This document shows, in pieces, positions 16,030 through 24,895 of a DNA stretch of 64,000 nucleotides. The DNA is from an uncultured Halocynthiibacter sp. (GTDB lineage Bacteria > Pseudomonadota > Alphaproteobacteria > Rhodobacterales > Rhodobacteraceae), in contig CANNCD010000008.1 in assembly GCA_947503035.1 (NCBI GenBank), forward strand, positions 45,116 through 109,115, given 5' to 3'. Both the position numbers and the translations under genes were made by a program. The notes beneath the pieces are model-generated. The model searched no databases and was not told the origin of the DNA. It saw only the letters and a list, made by a program, of their open reading frames with translations. Within the stretch, counting starts at the first letter, position 1, and every line of letters begins with the position of its first letter.

Positions 16030-19000
16030 TTGCGTTTTTCACGACTACGTCTCAATGGCTTCAAAAGCTTTGTTGACCCGACCGATCTGGTGATCGCGGA
16101 TGGTCTGACCGGCGTTGTCGGGCCGAACGGCTGTGGGAAATCGAATCTGCTTGAAGGTCTGCGTTGGGTCATGGGCGAAACCCGTGCCAAGGCGATGCGC
16201 GGCGGCGGCATGGAGGACGTGATCTTTGCCGGCACGTCGTCGCGCAACCCCCGCAATTTCGCCGAGGTCAGCCTGACGATTGATAACTCCGAACGGCTCG
16301 CGCCTGCTGGGTTCAACGAACTGGACCAACTTGATGTGGTGCGCCGGATCACCCGTGATGCGGGGTCTGCGTATAAAACCAACGGCCGTGATGTGCGGGC
16401 GCGTGACGTCCAGATGTTGTTCGCCGACGCCTCCACCGGTGCCCATTCCCCCGCGCTTGTGCGCCAAGGGATGATCAGCGAATTGATCAACGCGAAACCC
16501 AAGGCCCGCCGCCGTATCTTGGAAGAGGCCGCTGGTATTTCCGGTCTCTATGCGCGGCGCCATGAGGCGGAATTGAAACTTAAGGGCACAGAGACCAACC
16601 TTGCCCGTGTCGAAGACGTGTTGGAGCAACTCGCCGCGCAGCTCTCGACCCTTGCCCGTCAGGCGAAACAGGCCGAACGGTATCGCAGCATTGGCACCGA
16701 CCTTCGCCGCGCCGAGGGTATGTTGCTGTTCCGTCGCTGGAAAGAGGCCGACACCGCCCGCCAGACCGCCGCCGAAGAATTCACCGAACGCACGCGCGCC
16801 GCCGCCGCCGCCGAAACCGCCGCCCGTCAGGCCGCGACCGCCCGCCAAACCGCCGAAGATGTACTACCGCCCCTTCGCGAAGAAGAGGCCATCGCCGCCG
16901 CGATCCTGCAACGTCTGTTGGTGCAACGCGATGCGCTGGATGATCAGGAAACGCAGGCACAGGACTTGATCCGCACCCTGCAAAACCGGATCATGCAGCT
17001 GGGCGCAGATATGGAGCGCGAGGCGGGTCTGAATAAGGACGCCGGCGAAACGATTGAGCGGCTCGAATGGGAGCAGGACCAGATCCAAAAGGCCCATGAG
17101 GGCGCCGATGACGCACTGGCCGAGGCCCAAGAACAGGCCCGCACCGCCGCCGAGGCTTTGGCCGAACAAGAAGAACATCTGGGCGAGATGACCGAAGACG
17201 TGGCCCGTCTGTCGGCCCGCCACCAATCCGCGAACCGTCTGTTGGCCGACACGCAAAAGGCCCTAACCCAAAGCGAAGCCGAAGCCGCCCGCGCCAATGA
17301 CGCGATGGGGGCCGCACAGACCGCACTGGTCGAAGCCGAAGCCGCGTATGAGGCCGCCGAAATCGCCCAAGCCGCCGCAGAAGAGGCCACCGAGGTCGCC
17401 GAGGCCGCCCTAATCGAGGCCGAAGAGGCGCGCACCGAAATGCAGTCCCAAGAAACCATCGCCCGCGCAGCGCGAAGCGAAGCCGAGGGGGAGGCAAACG
17501 CCATCCGCGCTGAGGTGTCTGCGCTGGCGCGATTGGTAGAACGGGACGCGTCCGAAGACGGTCAGGTGATCGATCAGGTGCGTGTGGACACGGGCTATGA
17601 AAAGGCGCTGGGAGCGGCCTTGGCCGAGGATCTTCGTGCGCCGGAAATCGCCGCCGATCAGATGTCTGGCTGGGTTGATTTGCCGGAATATGACGCGCAT
17701 CAGGGGTTGCCGTCCGGTGTCCGTGCGTTGAACGAATATGTGACCGTGCCACATGTGTTGGCGCGCCGGATCGGGCAGGTTGGTCTGGTCGATGCCGCCG
17801 ACGGTGCCGCCATTCAGGCCGCCTTGTTGCCCGGTCAAAGCGTCGTCAGCATCGAGGGCGATCTGTGGCGTTGGGACGGGTTCCGTGCCGGTGCCGAGGA
17901 TGCGCCAAGCGCTGCCGCGTTGCGGTTGCAGCAGTTGAACAAACTGGTGTCGATGAAGGCCGACCTTGAAGTCGCCGAGGCCCGCGCCGAGACCGCCGTG
18001 GCCACCCATGATGACATCACCGCCCAGTTGGCCGACCTGACCCATGCGGACCAATCTGCCCGCGATGCCCGCCGTCTGGCTGACCGCGACATGAGCGACA
18101 CCGGTCGCGCCCTGTCACGTGCCGAGGCCGAACAAAGCATCGCAAACGGCAAAGTCGAGAGCCTCACGCTTGCCGTGGCTCGTCACGAAGAAGAGGCGAT
18201 GGCTGCCCGCACCCGTCTGCGCGACGCCGAGGCGGGCGTGGCCGATCTGGGCGATTTGGATGCCGCGCGCGGTGCCGTTGAAGACATCAAAATGACCGTC
18301 GAGGCGGCGCGCATCACTATGATGACCAAACGCAGCATCCAAGATGAACTGCGCCGCGAAGGCGAACGCCGTACCAAGCGCAGCCAAGAAATCACCAAGG
18401 AAATCAGCGGCTGGCGTCACCGTTTGGACACGGCGACCACGCGGATCGATGAACTGGCCGAACGCAAGGCCGAAAACGAAGACGCCCTTGAGGATGCGAT
18501 CGTCGCACCTGAGGAAATCACAGCCAAACGCGAAGAGCTGGGCGAGGCGATCGAGGCCGCAGAAGAACGTCGGGGGATTGCGTCTGAGGCATTGGCCGGT
18601 GCGGAAAACACCCTGCGCGAGGCCGTCGCCGAAGAGCGCGATTGCGAACGCACCGCCGGCGAAGCCCGCGAGGCCCGCGCCCGTTCCGAAGCCCGCGCCG
18701 AGGCCGCCTTGGACACGGTTGCGCAGGCCGCCGAACGCATTGCAGAAGACCAAGAAACGACGCCCGAGACATTGCTCGAGACGCTAGAAATCAACCCTGA
18801 CGCCATGCCCGCGTCCGAGGTGATCGAGGCGGATGTGAACCGTTTGAAACGGCAGCGGGATTCGTTGGGTGCGGTGAACCTGCGCGCCGAAGAGGACGCC
18901 TATGAGGTCCAGCAGGAACACGACAACCTGCGCATCGAAAAGATCGATCTTGAACAGGCGGTGCACAAGCTGCGCTCTGGTATCGCGAGCCTGAACAAAG

Positions 19001-19485
19001 AGGGTCGCGAACGTTTGTTGACGGCGTTTGAGCAGGTGAACAGCAACTTTACCCTATTGTTCCAACACCTGTTTGGTGGCGGCGAGGCGGAGCTTTTGCT
19101 GGTCGAAAGCGACGATCCGCTGGACGCTGGTCTCGAAATTATGTGCCAACCGCCGGGTAAGAAACTCAGCACGCTCAGCCTGTTGTCGGGTGGCGAACAG
19201 ACGCTGACCGCGCTTGCGCTGATCTTTGCGGTGTTCCTTGCAAACCCTGCGCCGATCTGTGTTCTGGACGAGGTCGACGCGCCGCTCGATGATGCCAACG
19301 TGACGCGGTTCTGTGATCTATTGGACGAGATGGTGCGCCGCACGAACACGCGGTTCCTGATCATCACGCACCACGCGGTGACGATGGCGCGGATGGATCG
19401 CCTGTTTGGGGTGACCATGGCCGAACAAGGCGTCAGCCAATTGGTCAGTGTGGACCTGCGCAAGGCCGAGGAATTGGTGGCCTAG
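16030..19485 (+). CDS. smc: Chromosome segregation protein SMC
   Basis: A 1151-residue condensin ATPase. The N-terminal head has the Walker A GPNGCGKSN and the RQGMISELINAKP Q-loop region; two long Glu/Ala/Arg-rich coiled coils flank a hinge (around residues 500-650, GYEKALGAALAEDL to VLARRIGQVG). The C-terminal head has the signature LSGGEQTLTALAL and Walker B ICVLDEVDAPLDD. I start at TTG because AAGGA lies 7 nt upstream and the family begins RFSRLRLNGFKSF; an ATG 45 nt earlier (15985) lacks a site. ScpA/ScpB are not in the window. Confidence 0.95.
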   Translation: MRFSRLRLNGFKSFVDPTDLVIADGLTGVVGPNGCGKSNLLEGLRWVMGETRAKAMRGGGMEDVIFAGTSSRNPRNFAEVSLTIDNSERLAPAGFNELDQLDVVRRITRDAGSAYKTNGRDVRARDVQMLFADASTGAHSPALVRQGMISELINAKPKARRRILEEAAGISGLYARRHEAELKLKGTETNLARVEDVLEQLAAQLSTLARQAKQAERYRSIGTDLRRAEGMLLFRRWKEADTARQTAAEEFTERTRAAAAAETAARQAATARQTAEDVLPPLREEEAIAAAILQRLLVQRDALDDQETQAQDLIRTLQNRIMQLGADMEREAGLNKDAGETIERLEWEQDQIQKAHEGADDALAEAQEQARTAAEALAEQEEHLGEMTEDVARLSARHQSANRLLADTQKALTQSEAEAARANDAMGAAQTALVEAEAAYEAAEIAQAAAEEATEVAEAALIEAEEARTEMQSQETIARAARSEAEGEANAIRAEVSALARLVERDASEDGQVIDQVRVDTGYEKALGAALAEDLRAPEIAADQMSGWVDLPEYDAHQGLPSGVRALNEYVTVPHVLARRIGQVGLVDAADGAAIQAALLPGQSVVSIEGDLWRWDGFRAGAEDAPSAAALRLQQLNKLVSMKADLEVAEARAETAVATHDDITAQLADLTHADQSARDARRLADRDMSDTGRALSRAEAEQSIANGKVESLTLAVARHEEEAMAARTRLRDAEAGVADLGDLDAARGAVEDIKMTVEAARITMMTKRSIQDELRREGERRTKRSQEITKEISGWRHRLDTATTRIDELAERKAENEDALEDAIVAPEEITAKREELGEAIEAAEERRGIASEALAGAENTLREAVAEERDCERTAGEAREARARSEARAEAALDTVAQAAERIAEDQETTPETLLETLEINPDAMPASEVIEADVNRLKRQRDSLGAVNLRAEEDAYEVQQEHDNLRIEKIDLEQAVHKLRSGIASLNKEGRERLLTAFEQVNSNFTLLFQHLFGGGEAELLLVESDDPLDAGLEIMCQPPGKKLSTLSLLSGGEQTLTALALIFAVFLANPAPICVLDEVDAPLDDANVTRFCDLLDEMVRRTNTRFLIITHHAVTMARMDRLFGVTMAEQGVSQLVSVDLRKAEELVA

Positions 19486-19503
19486 GCGACCACCAACCTG
19501 ATT

Positions 19504-20673
19504 TTACAACGCGTTCAAAAGCGCGGCTGTCGGCCATGCATCGGCGGGCTGGCCCAGACGTTTTTGTTCGGCCTGAACGGCTGCGCGGGTTTTCGCACCA
19601 AGGATGCCGTCGATTTTCCCCACATCATACCCACGTTTCTGGAGCTTGGTCTGAAGGGATTTCATTTGCGCGTCAGACAGAGACGGATCGGGGGAACCCG
19701 CCGTAAACACAGGTGCGCCTTCGAGGCGGGTCGCGAAATAGGCGGCGGTGGTTACATAGACAAAGCTCTGGTTCCATTCGAAATACACGTCAAAGTTCGG
19801 ATAGGCGATAAACGCTGGCCCCTTGCGTCCCATCGGTAGGATGATTGACGCGGGCAGGTCGGACAGGCTTCCGTTGGTTGGTTTTACGCCCAAGGCGGCC
19901 CATTCCGCGCCGGATTTCTTATGCGTCAGACCGGTGTCTTCCCAGTCCAAATTCTGTGGCACGGTGACCTCTTGGAGCCACGGTTCATTCGCGCGCCAGC
20001 CCAAATCGTGCAACATGTTCGCCCCAGACAACAACGCGTCCGGTGCCGAGGTCTTCAACGAAACGCGCCCGTCGCCGTCGCCATCCACACCGTTTTCGAT
20101 GATGTCTTCGGGCAGCATTTGCACCATCCCGATTTCACCAGCCCACGCGCCCGTGGTGCGGGCAGGATCGAAGTTGCCCCGTTCAAACAGTTCAAGTGCC
20201 GCGAATACCTGTGGGCGGAACAATTCGGGGCGGCGGCAATCGTGGGCCAAAGTCACAAGCGAATTCAACGTGTTAAAGTCGCCCTGCACCGCGCCGTAAT
20301 CCGTTTCAAGCGCCCAGAACGCCAACAAAACCCCACGCGACACGCCGTATTCGCGTTCGGCACGGTCAAAGATCGCGTCATATTTGCGCCCGTTGTTGCG
20401 GCCATGATCCATGCGGTTGTTGGAAATCACCGCACGGGCAAAATCGATAAAGGACTTCTTGAAGAACCCTTGGGAACGGTCGGCATCAAGGGTGCGCTGG
20501 TCCTGACGCACACCTGCGAAAAACGCGTCGACCGTGGATTGGGACGCGCCGTGGGACATGGCCTCGGATTTCAAACCCTTGACGAAGGATGAAAACGACC
20601 CGCCACAGTTGGCAGCGGCGGAATGCGTGGTCGCGGCAACGGCAAGCGTCGCAAGAAGGGCGGTCAATTTCAT
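19504..20673 (-). CDS. mltB: Lytic murein transglycosylase MltB-like
   Basis: A 389-residue periplasmic enzyme of the SLT_2/MltB type. Signal peptide MKLTALLATLAVAA, then the catalytic domain with LAFWALETDYG (catalytic Glu), TGAWAGEIGMVQMLPEDI and GDGDGRVSLKTSAPDALLS, and a C-terminal peptidoglycan-binding domain 1 (MKSLQTKLQKRGYDVGKIDG). No lipobox, so it is a soluble form. An AAGGA 8 nt before the ATG decides the start over a longer frame. It follows cobD by 11 nt and may be read from the cobC-cobD transcript; the function is unrelated. Confidence 0.88.
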   Translation of the reverse strand: MKLTALLATLAVAATTHSAAANCGGSFSSFVKGLKSEAMSHGASQSTVDAFFAGVRQDQRTLDADRSQGFFKKSFIDFARAVISNNRMDHGRNNGRKYDAIFDRAEREYGVSRGVLLAFWALETDYGAVQGDFNTLNSLVTLAHDCRRPELFRPQVFAALELFERGNFDPARTTGAWAGEIGMVQMLPEDIIENGVDGDGDGRVSLKTSAPDALLSGANMLHDLGWRANEPWLQEVTVPQNLDWEDTGLTHKKSGAEWAALGVKPTNGSLSDLPASIILPMGRKGPAFIAYPNFDVYFEWNQSFVYVTTAAYFATRLEGAPVFTAGSPDPSLSDAQMKSLQTKLQKRGYDVGKIDGILGAKTRAAVQAEQKRLGQPADAWPTAALLNAL

Positions 20674-20684
20674 GGTCAGGGTCC

Positions 20685-21596
20685 TTAGAACAGAAGGGCG
20701 ATGATAGTTACGATGATAAACGCGCCACCCCATGTCCGCCAGAGCGCACGAACCGCCGCATCAATATGAGCGGGAGTGAGCGTAGCGGCGCCTTCGGGGT
20801 GAACGAATGGAAAATCCTGTTTCTTGCCGTCATAGCTTCTGGGGCCAGCAAGCGACACGTCAATGGCCACGGCCATCGCGGTTTCGGGATATCCGGCATT
20901 GGGCGAGCGATGAAGTGGCGCGTCGCGGCGGATGATATCAAGGGATGACAGGGTGTTGTGGCAGAGCGCAATCAACAGGGCGGTGATGCGCGCGGGCACC
21001 CAGTTCAGAACGTCGTCAAGCCGCGCCGCCGCCCAGCCGAATTTCTCGTGGCGGGGGGTGCGATAGCCGATCATGCTATCGGCGGTGTTGGTGATTTTGT
21101 AGACCAGCAACCCGGGAAGGCCGGCGATCAGGAACCAGAACACAGGCGCGATGACGCCATCGGATAGGTTCTCGGCGGCGCTTTCGATGGCGGAACGGGA
21201 CACGTCGCTGGGTGTCATATCGGTGGTGTCGCGCCCAACGATCATGGCGACGGATGCGCGACCCTGTTCCGTGGAGACCCGAAGCGCATCGGCCACCGCC
21301 GAGACATGTTCGCAGAGGCTTTTCTGGGCAATAAGGATTGCGCCGATGAGGATGGGAAGGATGCCAAAATCGGGTATGGCGTCGATGATCCATCCAAGAA
21401 GGGCCGCGCAGATCACAAGCGCGGCCATGACCGCCGCACCTTTGATCCGTTTCGCGCGGCCCTCATTAAACCGCGCATCACATGTGCCGACCAAGCGCCC
21501 CATCAACACCGCAGGGTGGGGGAAGCGGGACCAAAGCCATTTGGGCTCGCCCAACAGGGCATCGAGCAGCATCGCGATTGCAACAGTGGCCGTCAT
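20685..21596 (-). CDS. cobD: Adenosylcobinamide-phosphate synthase CobD (CbiB)
   Basis: An integral membrane enzyme of 303 residues that joins aminopropanol or its phosphate to adenosylcobyric acid. The start AIAMLLDALLGEPKWLWSR and the segments SVAMIVGRDT, ESAAENLSDGVIAPVFWF and NTADSMIGYR are diagnostic. Hydrophobic helices lie near residues 55-95, 150-175 and at the C-terminus. Its start overlaps the stop of cobC, which makes the aminopropanol phosphate substrate, so the two are coupled. Confidence 0.93.
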   Translation of the reverse strand: MTATVAIAMLLDALLGEPKWLWSRFPHPAVLMGRLVGTCDARFNEGRAKRIKGAAVMAALVICAALLGWIIDAIPDFGILPILIGAILIAQKSLCEHVSAVADALRVSTEQGRASVAMIVGRDTTDMTPSDVSRSAIESAAENLSDGVIAPVFWFLIAGLPGLLVYKITNTADSMIGYRTPRHEKFGWAAARLDDVLNWVPARITALLIALCHNTLSSLDIIRRDAPLHRSPNAGYPETAMAVAIDVSLAGPRSYDGKKQDFPFVHPEGAATLTPAHIDAAVRALWRTWGGAFIIVTIIALLF

Positions 21597-22531
21597 AGCG
21601 CTGCCTCAAGCCGGTCCCAATGGGCGGGCGAGGGTAGGCCAAGTCGCAGCCAGCGATCCGAATAGGGGAAGATGCGCCCAAGGATATGCGACTGTCCCAG
21701 ACGGTCTTGCCATGCTGCGGCGTCGCTCACGTCATAAAGACGAAACAGGTCAGTGCCGCCAACAGGTTTGATGTCATGTTGGGCCATCAGCGCATCAAGA
21801 CGGCGGGCGTCACGGGCAAGATCTGCACGGGTGGCATCGGCCCATTTCGGGTCGTTCAATGCCGCCGTGCCAATGGCAAGCGCAGGGCCAGACACGGGCC
21901 AAGGTCCAAGGATATCACGAAGCCGCCCCACCAATTTTGGGTCCCCAATCACAAAGCCAAGCCGTAGACCGGCCAAGCCCCAAAATTTACCAAAACTCTT
22001 GAGAATCAGGGTGTTAGGTCGCGCAGAGAGCGCCATCAGGCTTGCGTCGGGCATAACATCGCAGAAGCTCTCATCGATGACGGTCATAGGGCCAGAAGGC
22101 AGATCGTCGGCGGACCAGATGCGCCCGTCGGGGTTGTTTGGATGCACCACAGTGCGCGCGGCAGCCGCCCCATCAGAGGCGGACCAGCCGTGCGTTTCAA
22201 AGGCGGCGGCATGTTCGTTATAGGTGGGCGTCGTGATGTGATAGGTGTCGGCGGGCAACAGGCCAGGCAATTGCGCAATCGGCGCCGATGCCCCGTTGGT
22301 CGCGATGATGTCAACACCGTCGGGCACAGACCAAAACCGGCGCGCGGCGGTGATCAAATCATCCTGTGCCTTTTGATCGGGCAGGGCCGTCCACGCGTCA
22401 AGAGGGAGGTCGGGAATGGGATAGGGTACGGGGTTAATCCCCGTCGACAGATCAATCCAATCCGACCGGTCCCCGCCATAGATGGCACGGGCGGCGTCAA
22501 TTCCGCCGCCATGATCGCGCTTGTCGGTCAT
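21593..22531 (-). CDS. cobC: L-threonine-O-3-phosphate decarboxylase-like (CobC)
   Basis: A 312-residue class I/II PLP enzyme that makes (R)-1-aminopropan-2-ol phosphate for the lower-axial arm of cobalamin (called CobC in the aerobic nomenclature, CobD in enterics). HGGGIDAARA and IDLSTGINPVPYP open the protein; HPNNPDGR holds the Asn-Pro contact, and LKSFGKFWGLAGLRLGF the PLP Lys with the phosphate-binding Arg. The ATG at TDKRDHGG overlaps the preceding DUF1636 stop (ATGA), which fixes the start. Histidinol-phosphate aminotransferase homology is expected, but context decides. Confidence 0.92.
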   Translation of the reverse strand: MTDKRDHGGGIDAARAIYGGDRSDWIDLSTGINPVPYPIPDLPLDAWTALPDQKAQDDLITAARRFWSVPDGVDIIATNGASAPIAQLPGLLPADTYHITTPTYNEHAAAFETHGWSASDGAAAARTVVHPNNPDGRIWSADDLPSGPMTVIDESFCDVMPDASLMALSARPNTLILKSFGKFWGLAGLRLGFVIGDPKLVGRLRDILGPWPVSGPALAIGTAALNDPKWADATRADLARDARRLDALMAQHDIKPVGGTDLFRLYDVSDAAAWQDRLGQSHILGRIFPYSDRWLRLGLPSPAHWDRLEAAL

Positions 22532-22905
22532 TCGGAGGTCGGAAGCGGGGGGTGGCGCGTTGTAAAGTGACCTTTGACGCCCTCGGGCCACGTGCGGTAC
22601 GGCACCTGACCGGTTTCGCTGGCGCTATGGAGGGCAGCAAAGCCAACAATGGCCTCGGCGTCGCCCTCGACTGGGTCAAAGTTGGACAGGGTGTAACAGA
22701 GTTTGTCCTCGGCTTGGATCGTGATGTTACACGCCATCTTGCACCCCATAAGGCAGGAGTGGCGGCGTGTTTTCACATCGCCTTCGGCGGTCTTGGCGGC
22801 GGCCTCAACCAATGTCGCAAGCGCATCCCCATCGGTGACTTCGACGCCACGCTCCTGCCAGTCTTCGTGCTTGCAGGTTTCGCATACTGTGATCCAAGTG
22901 GTCAT
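22528..22905 (-). CDS. DUF1636 Cys-rich protein, cobalamin-linked
   Basis: A 125-residue protein with two Cys clusters, CETCKHEDW (residues 8-16) and CLMGCKMACN (51-60), spaced like a thioredoxin-like ferredoxin or metal site. It matches the DUF1636 family, commonly found near cobalamin genes; its function is unproven. As first gene of the DUF1636-cobC-cobD run with ATGA overlaps, it may handle cobalt or an iron-sulfur cluster. No riboswitch was seen upstream. Confidence 0.82.
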   Translation of the reverse strand: MTTWITVCETCKHEDWQERGVEVTDGDALATLVEAAAKTAEGDVKTRRHSCLMGCKMACNITIQAEDKLCYTLSNFDPVEGDAEAIVGFAALHSASETGQVPYRTWPEGVKGHFTTRHPPLPTSE

Positions 22906-23064
22906 AATTTCCCCTTTTATTTGCCCCGTTCAAAGCGGATTTTGGAACTTACCGCAAGTGTTCAGACAAAATTAACGTCTATCGCTAAAATATTAACTTA
23001 ACGGTTTTGTTCTTTCCCCACGTGTGTGTGTGCGGCGAAAGGGCCGTTAGAAACGGAGGCAAGA

Positions 23065-23466
23065 ATGCGCGTCTTGATTGTGGAAACCAACATCGACCTC
23101 GCCATGCTGTGGCAAAGCCATCTGGAGCGCCAAGGCGCCCACGTGTGGCACACGGCAACGCCCGAAGCCGCCATCGAAACCCTGCGCGAGAACGACGTTG
23201 ATATTGTGGTGATGAACCTAACGATGGCCGTCGATGCGTCGTTTTCAGTCACCGATTTTGCCAGCTATCGCCGACCAGAGGCCCAGTTCGTGTTTGTCAC
23301 GGGGCGGAGCTTTTTCTCGGACGGAAGCATTTTCACCCATGTGTCAAATGCCCGCGCCATGGTGCCTGCCGAAACACCGCCGGCCGATTTGGCGGCGATG
23401 GTCCAACATTATGGCGATGCGGTTATCCGCGACCGTGAGGCGCTTCAAAGTCAAGCTGTGGGTTGA
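23065..23466 (+). CDS. Degenerate response-regulator receiver protein
   Basis: A 133-residue stand-alone receiver-like fold: strands VLIVETN, DIVVMNLTM and QFVFVTGRS align with beta1, beta3 and beta4. The phosphorylation machinery is missing: the acidic pair is ET, the acceptor Asp is Asn in VVMNL, and the beta5 Lys is replaced (MVPAETPP). It probably acts as a phosphorylation-independent binding module. A GGAGG 7 nt upstream fixes the ATG. Its 3' end overlaps the convergent yqjG-like gene by 44 bp. Partner unknown. Confidence 0.75.
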   Translation: MRVLIVETNIDLAMLWQSHLERQGAHVWHTATPEAAIETLRENDVDIVVMNLTMAVDASFSVTDFASYRRPEAQFVFVTGRSFFSDGSIFTHVSNARAMVPAETPPADLAAMVQHYGDAVIRDREALQSQAVG

Positions 23467-24379
23467 TCGGAATGATCCGATGCGGGTTTATCGTTTCATG
23501 TGAGAAATGATAATGCCGCACGATGTGATCCATGTTCACCGTCTCTTTGACCCCATCGATTTGGTACAGCTCGCGGGTGAACCCCCAAAGGTTCGGGTAA
23601 TCAATGATCCGTTTGCGGTTACATTTGAAATGCAGGTGATAAACCGCGTCGAACCGCACAAGGGTGGTGAAAAGACGCCAGTCGGCCTCGGTCAAGTGAT
23701 CCCCCATCAGGTATCGCGATTGTGACAGGCGGTCTTCGACCCAATCGAGCCCCTCGAACAGGGTCGTTACCGCCGTGTCATAGGCGGTTTGGGATGTGGC
23801 AAAGCCGGATTTATAGACCCCGTTGTTGATGTCGGAATAGATGCGGGTGTTGACGTCCTTGATCGCGTCGCGCTGGGCCTCGGGCCAGTAATCGGTTGTG
23901 TTGCCGGTGATCCCATCAAAGGCCGAGTTGAACATGCGAATGATCTCGCTGCTTTCGTTCGAAACAATGGTGTTGGTGTGTTTGTCCCACAGAATCGGCA
24001 CGGTCACACGCCCCGAGATCGTCGGGGCGGCAGTCGTGTAAATATCGCGTAGGAAGGGTTTGCCGAACAGATCATCCCCCGTCGCACCATCGAAATCCGT
24101 GCCAAAGGTCCAGCCATCGGACAACATATCCGGATGCACAACGGACACGGAAATATGATCCGTTAGGGATTTCAGCGCACGAAAAATCATCGTGCGATGC
24201 GCCCACGGACAGGCATGGGACACGTACAAATGGTACCGCCCCGATTCTGCCTTGAATCCAGACGACCCATCCGCCGTCACCCAGTTGCGAAACCCCGAGG
24301 TTGATCGCACAAATGCGCCACCGGTGGATTTGGTATCATACCATTCATCGACCCATGTGCCGTTTACCAATTGTCCCAT
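23423..24379 (-). CDS. yqjG: Glutathionyl-hydroquinone reductase (YqjG/ECM4 type)
   Basis: A 318-residue Xi-class glutathione transferase that removes glutathione from glutathionyl-hydroquinones. The catalytic Cys is in SHACPWAHRTMIFRALK; VPILWDKHTNTIVSNESSEIIRMFN is the GSH-binding segment, and GDHLTEADWRLFTTLVRFD the conserved C-terminal helical domain patch. AGGAGG 5 nt before the ATG at GQLVNGTWVDEW supports this start. Monocistronic by position; the function is unrelated to the surrounding cobalamin genes. Confidence 0.9.
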   Translation of the reverse strand: MGQLVNGTWVDEWYDTKSTGGAFVRSTSGFRNWVTADGSSGFKAESGRYHLYVSHACPWAHRTMIFRALKSLTDHISVSVVHPDMLSDGWTFGTDFDGATGDDLFGKPFLRDIYTTAAPTISGRVTVPILWDKHTNTIVSNESSEIIRMFNSAFDGITGNTTDYWPEAQRDAIKDVNTRIYSDINNGVYKSGFATSQTAYDTAVTTLFEGLDWVEDRLSQSRYLMGDHLTEADWRLFTTLVRFDAVYHLHFKCNRKRIIDYPNLWGFTRELYQIDGVKETVNMDHIVRHYHFSHETINPHRIIPINPQLDFEAPHGRG

Positions 24380-24683
24380 GCGAACCTCCTGATTTTTCAC
24401 GAAGCTAGCGTATCTAGGGGGTCTATAATACCCCGCGCGGGGCGCAGCGGATGTGCAATCGCGCACGAAACAATATTGCGTGCCCGTCGCAAATAGCATC
24501 CATTTGGACGCAAAATCGCTTGTTTAATCCGTCGACTCCCTGTACCCATCCGTTAACGAAGCCCACAGGGCCAGAGAGGTTGGCAGCGCGCGATTGACCC
24601 AAATCGGGAATCAACCGTTGCATCGTTGGAATGCACGCGCATTCAGGCACTGCTCCTATGGCCAAAACGACGAAGGAGCCCAC
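24380..24683. other. Divergent intergenic region, no riboswitch seen
   Basis: About 300 nt without a gene ahead of the DUF6732-cbiX operon. It holds a 12-bp palindrome CCCCGCGCGGGG (24431-24442) close to the yqjG start and a weak hairpin near 24591-24612. The B12 box is absent, so this large cobalamin operon seems not to have the element found upstream of cobW. Confidence 0.4.
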
Positions 24684-24893
24684 ATGCGTTTTCTGACTAT
24701 CCTTATGACAGCCCTTTTTGCCACCCCCGCCTTGGCCCATATCGGTCATATCGGCGAGGTCGCTGGTCACGGTCACCTGATCGGTGCCATCGCGATTGGT
24801 TTGGCTGGTGCGCTGGCTGTTTTGGTTGGCCCAAAGAAGGGCAAAGACCAAGACGAAGAAGAAGTTTCTGACGAAGAATTGCAGGAAGCATAA
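24684..24893 (+). CDS. DUF6732-like small His-containing membrane protein
   Basis: A 69-residue protein: signal or first helix FLTILMTALFATPALA, then the His motif HIGHIGEVAGHGH, a second helix LIGAIAIGLAGALAVLVG, and a charged tail KKGKDQDEEEVSDEELQEA. The layout (two helices with a periplasmic His cluster) resembles accessory cobalt proteins but I only tentatively place it in DUF6732. GAAGGAG upstream fixes the ATG. It is 2 nt before cbiX, so a role in cobalt supply is a reasonable inference. Confidence 0.7.
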   Translation: MRFLTILMTALFATPALAHIGHIGEVAGHGHLIGAIAIGLAGALAVLVGPKKGKDQDEEEVSDEELQEA

Positions 24894-24895
24894 TC

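Noticed and set aside
24500..24683. Possible second cobalamin riboswitch ahead of DUF6732-cbiX
   Set aside because: A GGGAATCAAC resembles one core block, but the B12 box and the GCC-CCCGC-ACTGTA core are missing.
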